Assembly (NCBI RefSeq): GCF_014836985.1 | Contig: NZ_JACSPU010000007.1 | Location: 45,838 to 109,837 of the forward strand | From: Planococcus wigleyi | GTDB taxonomy: Bacteria > Bacillota > Bacilli > Bacillales_A > Planococcaceae | Direction: 5' to 3' | Length of the DNA: 64,000 bases | Shown here: positions 27,476 to 37,474 of the stretch, piece after piece | Numbering within the stretch: position 1 is the first letter of the stretch | How the letters are laid out: every line of letters begins with the position of its first letter | Notes under the pieces: generated by a model | The model's database searches: none | What the model saw: only the letters and a program-made list of their open reading frames with translations | What the model was told of the DNA's origin: nothing | Translations under genes and position numbers: made by a program

Positions 27476-27476
27476 A

Positions 27477-27956
27477 TTACAGATGCTTAGCTAAAACTTC
27501 AACGAAAAGCTCCAAACCTTTCTGGTCGTCTTCTGTAAAACGGCTCAGCTCAGGGCTGTCGATATCCAGGACACCGATCACCTGATCTTCTTTCATCAGT
27601 GGAATGACAATTTCAGAACGGGACGCTGCATCACAGGCGATGTGGCCAGGAAATGCTTGGACATCTTCGACCAACATGGTTTTTTTGTCAGCTACGGCAG
27701 TTCCGCAGACGCCTTTCCCAACTGGAATCCGTACGCAGGCCGGTAGACCTTGAAACGGGCCAAGGACAAGCTCGCCGTCTTCCATCAAATAAAATCCTAC
27801 CCAGTTGATGCGTTCAAGAAATTGGTTCAGCAAAGCAGAGGCATTGCTCAGGTTGGCGATGCTGTTGCTTTCGCCTTCCAATAAAGCATCCAATTGCTTT
27901 GATAACATTGTATATTGTTCTATACTACTGCCGCTGTAATCGGTTTGCGTAAACAT
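27477..27956 (-). CDS. ytsP: Free methionine-(R)-sulfoxide reductase (GAF domain, YtsP)
   Basis: A 159-residue single GAF domain with the three cysteines of fRMsr enzymes: C74 (LPACVRIPVG), C84 (GVCGTAV) and C108 (HIACDAASRSEI). It reduces free Met-R-sulfoxide with thioredoxin. The start MFTQ is chosen because GGGG lies 8 nt before it; a start five codons earlier lacks a ribosome site. Its neighbour across the terminator is the methionine gamma-lyase, an interesting functional echo but not an operon. Confidence 0.9.
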   Translation of the reverse strand: MFTQTDYSGSSIEQYTMLSKQLDALLEGESNSIANLSNASALLNQFLERINWVGFYLMEDGELVLGPFQGLPACVRIPVGKGVCGTAVADKKTMLVEDVQAFPGHIACDAASRSEIVIPLMKEDQVIGVLDIDSPELSRFTEDDQKGLELFVEVLAKHL

Positions 27957-27992
27957 AAATGATAACCCCATTTCATTTTGTTAAGTAATGGT

Positions 27993-28793
27993 TCAACTTA
28001 AGTAAGTATAGATTTTATCATAATGCTTATGCAAGCCATTGACATTGTGGGCATCTGATCCAAAAACCAGGGGGATGCCGAGGTACTTGGCATATCCGAT
28101 AAAAGAGAGTGGTGGATAGGGTTCCAAACAGTCTAGTTTCGAGAATCCTGCACCATTCACATCAAGCTCCAGACCGGCTTTCTTCATTAATTGGAGAATA
28201 TAGTGAATCTGTGCGCTATCATCGACTTTTTCGCCATGCGCCAATTGGAATTTATGGATCAGTGTCGGATGGCCGATGCGCTTAGGTTTGAATTGGCCGA
28301 GGTCAGCGTGTATGGATGCTTCCACTGTGTCATAATAAAGCTTATAAGCAGCTTCCACTGAACCGCTTGCAGCTGCCAATTCAGTAAAGACGTCTTTGCT
28401 GTAATCGGCGCAGAAATAACGGTTATCTGCTTTGAGAAAATGGACCGAAAGAATGGCATCGTCGAGAGCTGGTCCGATGTCATCCAAGAAAGAGCGGGTT
28501 TCTTTTTCGTATCCTGAGATAAAGTCCACTTCCAAACCTACGCGGATGCGGATATCGTTTTTATAGACATTTTTAAAATGGGTGATTTCGTGGAGATAAG
28601 GTGTGAGCTGCTCCATGCTCATGCCGCTGTCCTGATCAGGAGTGGGGTCTGTAAAGTTACCCGGGAGCGGTGCATGCTCGGTGAAGGAAATATCTGTAAA
28701 CCCGGACTTTATTGCTTTTTCAATATATAGTTCTGTTGCGTCTTTAGTCCCGTGAGGACAAAAATTCGTATGAATGTGACCATCTCGTCTCAT
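27993..28793 (-). CDS. hisJ: Histidinol-phosphatase HisJ (PHP family)
   Basis: A 266-residue PHP-domain phosphatase removing phosphate from L-histidinol-P in histidine synthesis. Metal ligands are visible in DGHIHTNFCPHG (residues 4-15), SFTEHAPLP, RVGLEVDFI and FGSDAHNV. ATG 28793 follows AAGAGG; an upstream open frame begins with no ribosome site. It lies before ezrA as in Bacillus, divergently. Not next to other his genes. Confidence 0.92.
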   Translation of the reverse strand: MRRDGHIHTNFCPHGTKDATELYIEKAIKSGFTDISFTEHAPLPGNFTDPTPDQDSGMSMEQLTPYLHEITHFKNVYKNDIRIRVGLEVDFISGYEKETRSFLDDIGPALDDAILSVHFLKADNRYFCADYSKDVFTELAAASGSVEAAYKLYYDTVEASIHADLGQFKPKRIGHPTLIHKFQLAHGEKVDDSAQIHYILQLMKKAGLELDVNGAGFSKLDCLEPYPPLSFIGYAKYLGIPLVFGSDAHNVNGLHKHYDKIYTYLS

Positions 28794-28946
28794 AAAAGCA
28801 GCCTCTTTTCTATGTATTAAAAAATATAATCGCTTTTCTTCTAATTTGGCAAACAAAAGAGTAGAATACATGTTAAAATAAAAGAATCATGAATACATTT
28901 ACGTATAACTGGTAATGTGATTTTGGAACAGGGGGCTATATGACTT

Positions 28947-30650
28947 ATGATGGAGTATATCATCATTGCGGTCATCATTCTATTAGCGATAATAATCATC
29001 GGCTTTATGTTTCGTAAAAAACATTTGGCTGAAATTGAGCGCTTAGAACAATTAAAACTGCAAATACAAAATAAACCGATACTTGAAGAACTGACTAAAG
29101 TGAAACAGCTGAACATGAATGGCCAGACAGAAGAAATGTTCGAACGCTGGCGCAATGTGTGGACTGAAATCATGGATGTCCACATTCCTAAAATCGATGC
29201 TTCTCTCTATGACGCTGAGGAAGCCATTAACCGTTTCCGTTTCGGTAAAGCGACGAAGATCGAACAGGAAACTGAAGTCAAAATTGATAATGTAGATAAA
29301 GATATGAACGGTATCCTGGTGGAACTGGCAGAATTGATCGGCAGCGATGAAAAGAATCGCAACGAAATTGATCTGATTCAGGAAAAATACCGCCGCGCCC
29401 GTAAGAATCTATTGGCTCATCAGCATTCTTATGGTGCTGCAGCTGCGCCACTAGAGAAAAAGTTGGAGTCATTCATTCCGATGTTTGATGAATACGAAAA
29501 ATTGACGACTGAAGGCAATTACTTAAAAGCCCGCGAAATTGTCATCAGTTTATCAACTGAAGGCGAAGAAGCGTTTTTATTGGCAGATGACATTCCATCA
29601 TTGTTGGCTGATGTCCACAATAAGATCCCTTCTTATATAGCTGAATTGCGTCAAGGCAAGAGCGAAATGGAAGAGCAGTCGTATTATCTTGGCCACTTGG
29701 AGCTCACGCTTCAACTCGATGAGATAGAAGAAGAATTGGCAGTGTTAGAAGAAAACATCGCCCAGCTGGAAATTGCCCAAACAAAAATCGCAGTAGAAAA
29801 AATAAAAGACCGCATCGACTCGTTCTATGAATTGTTGGAAAAAGAAGTTGAAGCAAAGCATTATGTCGATGAATTCCAAATAGATACAGAACGCCATTTG
29901 GAAGTTGTGGCACGCGATACACAGGAAATGGAAGAGGAAAGCCGCTACGTGCAGCATAGCTACAAGATTAGTGAAAGCGAAGCTGCCATTCCAAAAGCAT
30001 GCAAAGAAAAAATGGAGCAATTGGCGCAACGCTACGACTTATTGCGTACGCGCTTAGAAGAAGACCAATCCGCTTATTCAAGTTTGCAGGAAGAACTGAT
30101 GCATATACGTGAAGATCTGTCGATTGTCGATTCGACACAAAACGATTTCATGACAGCATTGAAGAACTTGCGTGTTGAAGAAACCAATGCCAACGCTAAA
30201 GTGGAGCAGCTGAAACGCAAATTGCAGGAAACGGATCGCATCTTGCATAAAGCCAATATCCCTGGAATTCCGGAAGATATGGATGTGCGCCTCGAAGAAG
30301 CTGAAGAACATCTTTTTGTTGCGATGCAAACTTTGCGTGAAGTGCCATTGAACATGAAGCTTGTGGACAATTATTTGGAGCAGGCAGAAAAAAGTATTGA
30401 TGACGTTCATGATAAAGCCGTTGAGATGGTAGAAAATGTGTTGTTGATTGAACGCATTATTCAATATGGCAACCGTTACCGGAAGTCGAATCAGCAATTA
30501 GATGCTAAACTTGGAGAAGCCGAAGAGTCATTCCGCCAGCTTCGTTATTCGAAAGCATTGGAAGAAGCGGCTACTGCGGTTGAAAACTTTGAACCGGGTT
30601 CAATGAAACGGATTGAAGTACTGGTCAAAGAAGACGCTTGGAACATCTAA
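28947..30650 (+). CDS. ezrA: Septation ring formation regulator EzrA
   Basis: A 567-residue membrane-anchored, largely alpha-helical spectrin-like protein: one N-terminal transmembrane helix (about 4-22) and then long coiled coils in the cytosol. EzrA binds FtsZ, limits extra Z-rings and helps recruit PBP1. Start MM at 28947 behind GGGGG. Same length class as the Bacillus protein; intact. Confidence 0.96.
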   Translation: MMEYIIIAVIILLAIIIIGFMFRKKHLAEIERLEQLKLQIQNKPILEELTKVKQLNMNGQTEEMFERWRNVWTEIMDVHIPKIDASLYDAEEAINRFRFGKATKIEQETEVKIDNVDKDMNGILVELAELIGSDEKNRNEIDLIQEKYRRARKNLLAHQHSYGAAAAPLEKKLESFIPMFDEYEKLTTEGNYLKAREIVISLSTEGEEAFLLADDIPSLLADVHNKIPSYIAELRQGKSEMEEQSYYLGHLELTLQLDEIEEELAVLEENIAQLEIAQTKIAVEKIKDRIDSFYELLEKEVEAKHYVDEFQIDTERHLEVVARDTQEMEEESRYVQHSYKISESEAAIPKACKEKMEQLAQRYDLLRTRLEEDQSAYSSLQEELMHIREDLSIVDSTQNDFMTALKNLRVEETNANAKVEQLKRKLQETDRILHKANIPGIPEDMDVRLEEAEEHLFVAMQTLREVPLNMKLVDNYLEQAEKSIDDVHDKAVEMVENVLLIERIIQYGNRYRKSNQQLDAKLGEAEESFRQLRYSKALEEAATAVENFEPGSMKRIEVLVKEDAWNI

Positions 30651-30662
30651 AAAACAAAAGGC

Positions 30663-30701
30663 AAAACCACCAGCGGATTTGAGCTGGTGGTTTTCTTTTT
30701 C
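30663..30701 (+). terminator. ezrA terminator
   Basis: 12-bp stem AAAACCACCAGC/GCTGGTGGTTTT (30663-30674 with 30683-30694), then CTTTTT. It lies within 15 nt of the next ribosome site, so some read-through to nifZ is possible. Confidence 0.83.
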
Positions 30702-30713
30702 GGAGGTTACAGA

Positions 30714-31817
30714 ATGAATTACCTGGACAATAGCGCAACAACTAAGCCGAAACAAGAAGTGCTTGAAGCATTCATAAAAGTAAATGAGCAATTTTATGCC
30801 AATCCGGCTTCTTTGCATGCACTTGGCAATCAAGCTGAAGATTTGCTGGAAACGGCCCGTAAGCAATTGAAGGACCTATTGCACATGGATAAAGTCATCT
30901 TCACTTCTGGCGGAACAGAATCGAATAATTTGGCTTTGATGGGCACAGCAAAAAGTTACCAGCACCGGGGCAGGCATATTGTCACCGCCCAAACTGAGCA
31001 TCCTTCGGTCTTGAACAGCCTGGCAGCATTGGAACAACAAGGTTTTGAAGTGACGCGTCTGTCTGTAAACTACGCGGGGGAAATTGATATCGATGAGTTG
31101 AAGAATTCTTTGCGAAGCGATACGATTCTAGTATCACTCATGCATGTCAATAATGAAATCGGCACCATCCACCCTATTGCAGAAATCGCGGGTATGCTGA
31201 AAGAACGCCGAATTATCTTTCATGTCGATGCTGTCCAAAGCATTGGCAAGCTGACATTGGACCCGACAGCGATGCCGGATTTATTGACCCTATCAGGCCA
31301 TAAAATTCATGGTTTGAAAGGCAGCGGATTATTGGCCTATACAGGTGTTGAACTGCAGGCTATTCAATACGGCGGCGGACAGGAAGATGGAATTCGGAGC
31401 GGCACTGTTTCTGTCCCGAATGCAGTTGCGCTTTCGAAAGCAGTAAGGCTGGCACAGCCGAACCCGCAGCATCACCAATGGAATCAAGATCTGCGCCAAT
31501 TTTTCTCGGAATTTAAAGGCGTGAAAATCGTTAGTCCTAAAGGCGCGGCTCCACATATCCTGGCGGTGGCCGTCAAAGGAATAAAAGGTGAAATACTGGT
31601 ATCTGGATTGCAAAAAGAGTCGGTAATCGTCTCTACTTCCAGTGCTTGTTCTTCTAAAAGCAAGGACACCAGCCACGTGAGTCAGGCAATCGGTCTGCCG
31701 CGCGAGTTTAAAGACGGTGTCATGCGGATCAGTTTCGGAGCATTTACTGAAAAACAGGACATCATTTCCCTAAAAAGAGCATTTCAGCGGGTATACCGCA
31801 TGATTAAAGGAGTTTAA
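30714..31817 (+). CDS. nifZ: Cysteine desulfurase NifZ (NifS/IscS family), partner of ThiI
   Basis: A 367-residue PLP enzyme releasing sulfur from cysteine. PLP lysine in SGHKIHGLKGSG (about 195-206), histidine in TAQTEHPSV, and the mobile-loop Cys in TSSACSSKS (about 312). In Bacillus this desulfurase passes sulfur to ThiI for 4-thiouridine in tRNA, and thiI follows by 6 nt here. ATG 30714 is preceded by CGGAGG. The short loop (ACSS) is of group II-like/YrvO-NifZ type; assignment to NifZ rests on the thiI link. Confidence 0.92.
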   Translation: MNYLDNSATTKPKQEVLEAFIKVNEQFYANPASLHALGNQAEDLLETARKQLKDLLHMDKVIFTSGGTESNNLALMGTAKSYQHRGRHIVTAQTEHPSVLNSLAALEQQGFEVTRLSVNYAGEIDIDELKNSLRSDTILVSLMHVNNEIGTIHPIAEIAGMLKERRIIFHVDAVQSIGKLTLDPTAMPDLLTLSGHKIHGLKGSGLLAYTGVELQAIQYGGGQEDGIRSGTVSVPNAVALSKAVRLAQPNPQHHQWNQDLRQFFSEFKGVKIVSPKGAAPHILAVAVKGIKGEILVSGLQKESVIVSTSSACSSKSKDTSHVSQAIGLPREFKDGVMRISFGAFTEKQDIISLKRAFQRVYRMIKGV

Positions 31818-31823
31818 CCTTAT

Positions 31824-33026
31824 ATGAAAACCAATCAAATTCTCGTCCGTTATGGCGAGCTGTCAACCAAAGGCAAAAACCGGAGTTCATTTATTGGAAG
31901 GCTGCGCGACAACGTCAGACAGACTTTCTCTGATTTGGAAAAGATCCGCATCAAAGCGGAACGTGACCGGATGTTCATTACCTCAGACGATGAAGAGGAA
32001 TTGGCACAGGTGATTGAACGTTTGCCGCAAGTATTCGGCATCCAATCGTTCAGCCCTGTGACCGCATGTGAATTGGATTTGGAAGCGATGAAGCGGACAG
32101 CGGAAGCTGTGGTCGCAAAAATCCAGGATACCGATAAGAGCTTCAAAGTATCCGTGAAGCGGCCGTTCAAGGAGTTTCCGCATGAAAAACCGGAAATTAT
32201 GAAAGAGCTGAGCTCACACGTGCTGAGAGCTTTTCCGGATTTAAAAGTCCAAATGAAAGATCCGGAAATCGACCTGAAAGTGGAAGTACGTGAAGAAGCG
32301 GTCTATATGATGGCGGAAGTCATTCAAGGAGCCGGGGGCTTGCCGGTCGGTGCAGGCGGCAAGGCATTATTGATGCTGTCAGGTGGTTTGGACAGTCCGG
32401 TTGCGGGTTATCATATGCTGAAGCGTGGCGTCCGGTTGGAGCTGATTCATTTCTTCAGCCCGCCATTCACCAACGACCGTGCCAAGGAAAAGGTATTTGA
32501 TCTTGCCGAAAAACTGTCGCAATTCGGCTCTTCCGTCAATCTGCACATCATTCCATTCACCAAGCTTCAGCAGGAAGTGCATAAGCAGGTTCCTGATAAT
32601 ATTACGATGACTTCTACACGACGCATGATGATGCGTGTCGCTGATTTGGTTTTGAATGAAACCAATTGCCGTGCCATCATCACCGGTGAAAGCTTGGGTC
32701 AAGTGGCCAGCCAGACGCTGGAAAGCCTGCAGGCCATCAATGCCGTAACGAATACCCCAGTCCTGCGTCCGTTGATTGCTGCGGATAAATTGGAGATTAT
32801 CGAGACGGCCCAGAAAATCGGGACCTATGATATTTCCATCCGGCCGTTTGAAGATTGCTGCACCATTTTTACCCCAGCAAATCCAAAAACCAAACCAAAG
32901 CTTGAAAAAGTGGAGTACTATGAAAACTTCGTTTCATTTGATGAATTGATCCAGGAAGCTGTGGCGGAGCGGGAAATCATCAAGTTTCCGCGCGTAAAAG
33001 TAAATCAATTTGAAGATTTGTTATAA
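31824..33026 (+). CDS. thiI: tRNA 4-thiouridine synthase ThiI
   Basis: A 400-residue enzyme with N-terminal ferredoxin-like/THUMP domains (about 1-165) and a PP-loop adenylating domain (MLSGGLDSPVAGYHM near 180-195). It adenylates U8 of tRNA and inserts sulfur. No rhodanese domain, as in other Bacillales, so sulfur comes from NifZ directly. A Cys in the CCTIF motif near residue 347 is the likely sulfur carrier. Operon with nifZ. Confidence 0.95.
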   Translation: MKTNQILVRYGELSTKGKNRSSFIGRLRDNVRQTFSDLEKIRIKAERDRMFITSDDEEELAQVIERLPQVFGIQSFSPVTACELDLEAMKRTAEAVVAKIQDTDKSFKVSVKRPFKEFPHEKPEIMKELSSHVLRAFPDLKVQMKDPEIDLKVEVREEAVYMMAEVIQGAGGLPVGAGGKALLMLSGGLDSPVAGYHMLKRGVRLELIHFFSPPFTNDRAKEKVFDLAEKLSQFGSSVNLHIIPFTKLQQEVHKQVPDNITMTSTRRMMMRVADLVLNETNCRAIITGESLGQVASQTLESLQAINAVTNTPVLRPLIAADKLEIIETAQKIGTYDISIRPFEDCCTIFTPANPKTKPKLEKVEYYENFVSFDELIQEAVAEREIIKFPRVKVNQFEDLL

Positions 33027-33031
33027 AGACG

Positions 33032-33060
33032 GAGCTGCCTATTTGGGCGGCTCTTTTTTA
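33032..33060 (+). terminator. thiI terminator
   Basis: GAGCTGCC pairs with GGCGGCTC (one G-U), loop of A/T, then a run of six T. Confidence 0.8.
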
Positions 33061-33660
33061 TTGTGAACAATCTTATTGTTTTACATGGAGTTGAAGAGGG
33101 CGCATGTGGTTTTGTGATTGGATAGGATGAGTTGACGGTTCTGCATGAGCGATTCGGAGGTCTACTGGAGTAAGTGATGCTGCTGCCTTAACTAGTTGCT
33201 TCTCTACCTGAAGTTTCTGCATGCCTACATGAATTATGCAGAAATTGAAGATGCACACTGCGCTCGGTGGGCGAAAGGTCCGACACTGTGTATAAGCTTT
33301 GCTTCGATAAAGTGCAGCACTCTTTCTATAGCTGTTCGTGGTGCGGAAAGCTTCCATTCATTGGCTGGAACTTTTGTGAAACAGCTCGAATTCAGGTAAG
33401 GGGGGAGGAAGTGCATGTAAAGGACCAACTAGTTCAGGAAGAAAGAGGGCATATGCCTGTAGCCGCTCTGAAATCGTTGAAAGAAACTCAATTTGTTCTT
33501 GTAGATGCATTTAACCTGTCACCCGTTAAAAATCCAATATCTACAAATAAAATTCAAGGCGAAAAAGTAATCCGTTTCATCTCATAGTCCCACTATATGA
33601 AATTATATGAATACTTAAAAATTTCCTGTATAATGATAGGAGTATAATAATCACATTATC
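33061..33660. other. 600-nt region without a convincing gene
   Basis: No open frame here has a good ribosome site plus recognisable protein. A 9-bp inverted repeat TTTCTGCAT/ATGCAGAAA lies at 33214-33244. The longest frame with coding-like codon use (33267-33587) is listed separately. A possible -10 TATAAT at 33629-33634 leads to ytcI. The region may be a decayed gene. Confidence 0.5.
33267..33587 (+). other. Doubtful ORF, possible gene remnant
   Basis: A 106-codon frame from GTG. It encodes CSWCGK...WNFC, which looks like part of a zinc ribbon, then a plausible soluble stretch (VAALKSLKETQFVLVDAFNL). There is no ribosome site before the start; the purine-rich GGGGGGAGG at 33400-33408 is 2 nt from an in-frame GTG, too close. 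Either a remnant, or chance. Confidence 0.2.
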
Positions 33661-33677
33661 TGCAAGGGGGAATCACT

Positions 33678-35252
33678 GTGAAACGAGAAGAATTAGTAGC
33701 ACCGGAATCGTATAACCTGGTCGAGGAAATCGAGCGATACGCCAAAGGAGACGGGAAATTGGCGATTCTCTGGGAAAATGGCCAAGGCGAGAAACAGCAA
33801 GTTACATATGATGAATTAATGCAGCGCGCCAACCGTGCAGCAAATAGTTTTGAAAAAGCGGGATTGGTGAAAGGCGATGTGGTCCTGGTGATGGTGCCGC
33901 GTTTGATTGAAGCCTATGTTGCATACATTGGTGCTTTGAAAGCCGGATTGGCGGTCATTCCAAGCTCGGAAATGCTTAGAGCCAAAGACATTGCCTACCG
34001 TTTGAACCACAGTGATGCCAAAGCAGTCATTGCTTATGAGCCGTTCATGGACCAATTTGAAGGCGTCAAGGAAATGGATAATGTCGTCAAGTTTGTCATC
34101 GGCCAATCTGATCAGTCTTGGATATCCTTATTGGATGAAATGGAAACCGCTTCTGCCGAATACATAGCAGCACCGACAAAGAAAGACGATATGGCATTTT
34201 TGTCATATACATCAGGAACCACCGGCAATCCAAAAGGCGCAGTCCACAGCCATGGCTGGGCATATGCCCATCTTCGGACATCCGCTGAACACTGGCTGGG
34301 AGCGAAGGAAGGCGATGTCGTATGGGCTACAGCGAGTCCGGGCTGGCAAAAATGGATTTGGAGCCCGTTCCTGGCAACGCTCGGCAGTGGAGCAACAGGT
34401 TTTGTCTACAATGGCAAATTCGATCCGGCTGTCTATTTAGAGCTTTTGGAGAAGCGCAAAATTAACGTGCTGTGCTGCACACCGACAGAATACCGGTTGA
34501 TGGCGAAACAAAAAGATTTAGCGAAATATGATTTATCTGCTTTGCACAGTGCCGTGTCAGCTGGAGAACCACTCAATGCAGAAGTAATCAATGTCTTTAA
34601 AAATCACTTCAACCTGGAAGTGCGGGACGGCTATGGACAGACTGAAAATACATTGCTTGTCGGTGTGATGAAAGGCATGGAAGCCCGTACCGGCTCAATG
34701 GGGAAACCAACGCCCGGCAACCGAGTGGAAATCATTGATGATTTCGGCCAGCCATGCGCTACCGGAGAAGTAGGGGACATCGCGGTCCATGTGGACACAC
34801 CTGCTTTGTTCAAGGAATACTTTAAAGATCCGGAGCGCACCAGCATGCAATTCCGCGGGGAGTATTATGTCACAGGAGACAAAGCGTCAAGAGACGATGA
34901 TGGTTATTTCTGGTTTGAAGGAAGGGGAGACGACATCATCATTTCGTCCGGTTACACAATTGGGCCGTTCGAAGTGGAAGATGCGCTGGTCCAGCATCCG
35001 GCTGTACAGGAATGTGCGGTCATCGGTGCACCGGATGAAATAAGGGGCACGATCGTTAAAGCATTTGTGGTATTGGTAGCGGATTACGAAGCTTCCGACG
35101 ACTTAGTGAAGGAACTGCAAGACTATGTCAAAGAATTGACGGCACCGTATAAATACCCGCGCGCTATTGATTTTCGTCAGGAATTGCCGAAAACGGCATC
35201 CGGCAAAATTCGGCGAGTGGAATTGCGCCAGCAGGAAAACCAAAAGAAATAA
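33678..35252 (+). CDS. ytcI: AMP-forming acyl-CoA synthetase YtcI
   Basis: A 524-residue ANL-superfamily ligase. Adenylation loop YTSGTTGNPKG (near 173-183), GYGQTE in the core, YFWFEGRGDDII hinge and the C-terminal lysine in PKTASGKIRR. It activates a carboxylic acid with ATP and CoA; more like medium-chain acyl-CoA synthetases than AcsA. Substrate unknown. SD AAGGGGG before GTG/ATG 33678. Place after thiI matches B. subtilis ytcI. The C-terminal lysine could be another AcuA target (inference). Confidence 0.87.
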   Translation: MKREELVAPESYNLVEEIERYAKGDGKLAILWENGQGEKQQVTYDELMQRANRAANSFEKAGLVKGDVVLVMVPRLIEAYVAYIGALKAGLAVIPSSEMLRAKDIAYRLNHSDAKAVIAYEPFMDQFEGVKEMDNVVKFVIGQSDQSWISLLDEMETASAEYIAAPTKKDDMAFLSYTSGTTGNPKGAVHSHGWAYAHLRTSAEHWLGAKEGDVVWATASPGWQKWIWSPFLATLGSGATGFVYNGKFDPAVYLELLEKRKINVLCCTPTEYRLMAKQKDLAKYDLSALHSAVSAGEPLNAEVINVFKNHFNLEVRDGYGQTENTLLVGVMKGMEARTGSMGKPTPGNRVEIIDDFGQPCATGEVGDIAVHVDTPALFKEYFKDPERTSMQFRGEYYVTGDKASRDDDGYFWFEGRGDDIIISSGYTIGPFEVEDALVQHPAVQECAVIGAPDEIRGTIVKAFVVLVADYEASDDLVKELQDYVKELTAPYKYPRAIDFRQELPKTASGKIRRVELRQQENQKK

Positions 35253-35457
35253 TGATCCACACTTTCTTTGGCTGATTTCAATGACATCAGCGATACCGCT
35301 CAAACTGCAGTATCCGAACAATGTAATATCCATTTTCACAAGGCAAATTCCTTATTTCAAGGAGTTTGTCTTTATTTACTTTCTGTGTGCGGTCAGCCTA
35401 TAATGAGACTATTATTTCGAAATATAAAATAAAAAACAGAATGGTGCGCGATGCAGG
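35253..35457 (+). other. Gap between ytcI and rarD
   Basis: No clear terminator after ytcI. A TATAAT at 35399-35404 could be a -10 for rarD but has a poor -35. Confidence 0.35.
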
Positions 35458-36375
35458 ATGACAGATTCTAAAAAAGGCGTTTTAGTCATTATTTTAACTT
35501 ACACATTATGGGGATTTATGCCGATATTCTGGAAACAGATCGATCATGTTCCGGCAGATGAAATCCTGGCTGGCCGGATTATTTGGTCGTTCTTGCTGAC
35601 GCTGGGTTTTATTCTTCTATTGAATGGCGGCCGACAGCTTTGGCTTGATTTGAAAATGTTGTGGGCTTCCAAGAAAAAATTCTTTTTGCTGATGTTGGCC
35701 TCTTTTCTGATTTCTGCAAACTGGTTTTTGTATGTCTATGCGGTTTCCGAAGACCGGATTGTCGAGACCAGCCTTGGCTATTACATTAATCCGTTGATTT
35801 CCATGCTATTGGGGGCTCTTTTCCTGAAGGAGAAACTCTCGCCTGCTATTAAAATAGCTTTTCTATTGGCTGCAACAGGCGTTTTGATTTTAACATTTTC
35901 GTTCGGTTCTTTGCCGTGGCTGGCATTGGGAATGGCCTTCAGCTTTGCTTTTTATGGCCTCATCAAGAAAACGATCCGTTTGGATGCGCTTCGTGGATTA
36001 GCGATTGAAACCTTGTTTGTTTTCCCGATTGCCATCGCTTATTATGTCTATTTGATGTCGATAGACCGTGTGTCCTTTTTGCAGATCGGATTGACGACAG
36101 ACGTTTTGCTGATTGCCAGCGGATTGGTCACGGCACTGCCATTATTGCTTTTTGCTATTGGTGCTCCGTTAATTCCTTTGTACATGATCGGATTCCTGCA
36201 GTACATTGCGCCTTCACTGATGCTGTTGATCGGAGTATTCATTTATGGCGAAGCGTTTGATGCGGTAGATTTGATTTCCTTTTCGTTGATTTGGAGTGCA
36301 TTGATTCTTTTCACATCGTCGAAATTTCTTGAGGCGCGGGGCATCCGGAAAGCTAATCGCAAAATTTCGGCATAA
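35458..36375 (+). CDS. rarD: RarD, EamA-family drug/metabolite transporter
   Basis: A 305-residue membrane protein with about ten hydrophobic segments and the RarD opening KGVLVIILTYTLWGFMPIFWK, plus SANWFLYVYAVSEDRIVETSLGYYINP split over two helices. RarD proteins export or import unknown small molecules; the name comes from chloramphenicol sensitivity links in other bacteria and does not fix a substrate. Weak ribosome site (CAGG) before ATG 35458. Confidence 0.88.
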   Translation: MTDSKKGVLVIILTYTLWGFMPIFWKQIDHVPADEILAGRIIWSFLLTLGFILLLNGGRQLWLDLKMLWASKKKFFLLMLASFLISANWFLYVYAVSEDRIVETSLGYYINPLISMLLGALFLKEKLSPAIKIAFLLAATGVLILTFSFGSLPWLALGMAFSFAFYGLIKKTIRLDALRGLAIETLFVFPIAIAYYVYLMSIDRVSFLQIGLTTDVLLIASGLVTALPLLLFAIGAPLIPLYMIGFLQYIAPSLMLLIGVFIYGEAFDAVDLISFSLIWSALILFTSSKFLEARGIRKANRKISA

Positions 36376-36451
36376 AATTCCTTTTCCAATGAAACATTTG
36401 CCAGTGTTTCCCGTATAGTAAGAAGTAGAAACTAAGGAGGGAATTGCTTAA

Positions 36452-37465
36452 ATGAATACGAAACGATGGATCGCTTTAGTAGTAGCTGCAGCCGTATTGG
36501 GGATTTCGCTGGTCATCAATTCAGCGTTCGCTTTTCTTCAAAGCGGATTTGGCGAAAGTGTCGATGAATTAATGGCGACTACACAATCAAGCCTCTCGGA
36601 AGTTGTCATGGAAGATGGAGATTTCGATAATCGGGTCGCCGTGTTGAATGTAGATGGCGCCATCCAGGATACCGGTGAAGCGGCATCTCTATTTGGTACA
36701 ACCGGCTACAACCACTCTTCCTTCATGGAACAATTGGAAAATGTGAAAGAGGATTCTACAGTTAAAGCCGTGGTGCTTACAGTAAACTCACCAGGTGGAG
36801 GCGTAGTGGAATCTGCAGAGATTTACGATAAAATCACTGAAATCCAGGAAGAAACGCAAAAGCCTTTTTATGTCTCAATGGGAGCCATGGCTGCATCAGG
36901 CGGTTATTATATTGCGGCACCAGCTGAAAAGATTTTTGTGAACGAAGAAACTTTGACGGGTTCAATCGGCGTCATTATGCAGAGCGTCAATTATGGTGAA
37001 TTGGCTGAGCGGTACGGCGTTGACTTTGTGACCATCAAGTCAGGTCCATACAAAGATATTATGAGTGCGACGCGTGATATGACAGAAGATGAGCGTGCTC
37101 TTCTTCAAACGATGCTGGATGATTCGTACGAGTCATTTGTGGATGTTATTGAAGAAGGCCGAGGCATGACTGAAGAACAAGTCAAAGCTGTTGCTGATGG
37201 GCGAATCATGAATGGCCGTCAAGCAGTTGAAGCAAATCTGGCAGACGATTTCGGATTTGAAGAAGATGTCATCGAACAAGTGAAAGCTGATTTCGAACTG
37301 GGCAATGCCCAGGTGTTCCAATATGGAGCTTCACAAGGATGGGAATCGCTCCTGTCGATGAAAATGAGTTCTTTCTTCGGCAATGATATTGAAACTCAAA
37401 TGATTTCGAAAATGCTTACTGAGTATAGTTCTCCTCGTATGATGTATTTATACGGTGATAAATAA
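36452..37465 (+). CDS. sppA: Signal peptide peptidase SppA
   Basis: A 337-residue S49 membrane serine peptidase. One N-terminal membrane anchor (about 6-30), then the active domain with nucleophile Ser in AMAASGGYYIA (near 148-150) and the general-base Lys in TIKSGPYKD (near 200). It degrades released signal peptides and, in Bacillus, is tied to resistance to cell-envelope antibiotics together with YteJ. SD AAGGAGGG precedes ATG. Followed by yteJ 9 nt later. Confidence 0.95.
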   Translation: MNTKRWIALVVAAAVLGISLVINSAFAFLQSGFGESVDELMATTQSSLSEVVMEDGDFDNRVAVLNVDGAIQDTGEAASLFGTTGYNHSSFMEQLENVKEDSTVKAVVLTVNSPGGGVVESAEIYDKITEIQEETQKPFYVSMGAMAASGGYYIAAPAEKIFVNEETLTGSIGVIMQSVNYGELAERYGVDFVTIKSGPYKDIMSATRDMTEDERALLQTMLDDSYESFVDVIEEGRGMTEEQVKAVADGRIMNGRQAVEANLADDFGFEEDVIEQVKADFELGNAQVFQYGASQGWESLLSMKMSSFFGNDIETQMISKMLTEYSSPRMMYLYGDK

Positions 37466-37474
37466 GGAGGGACC

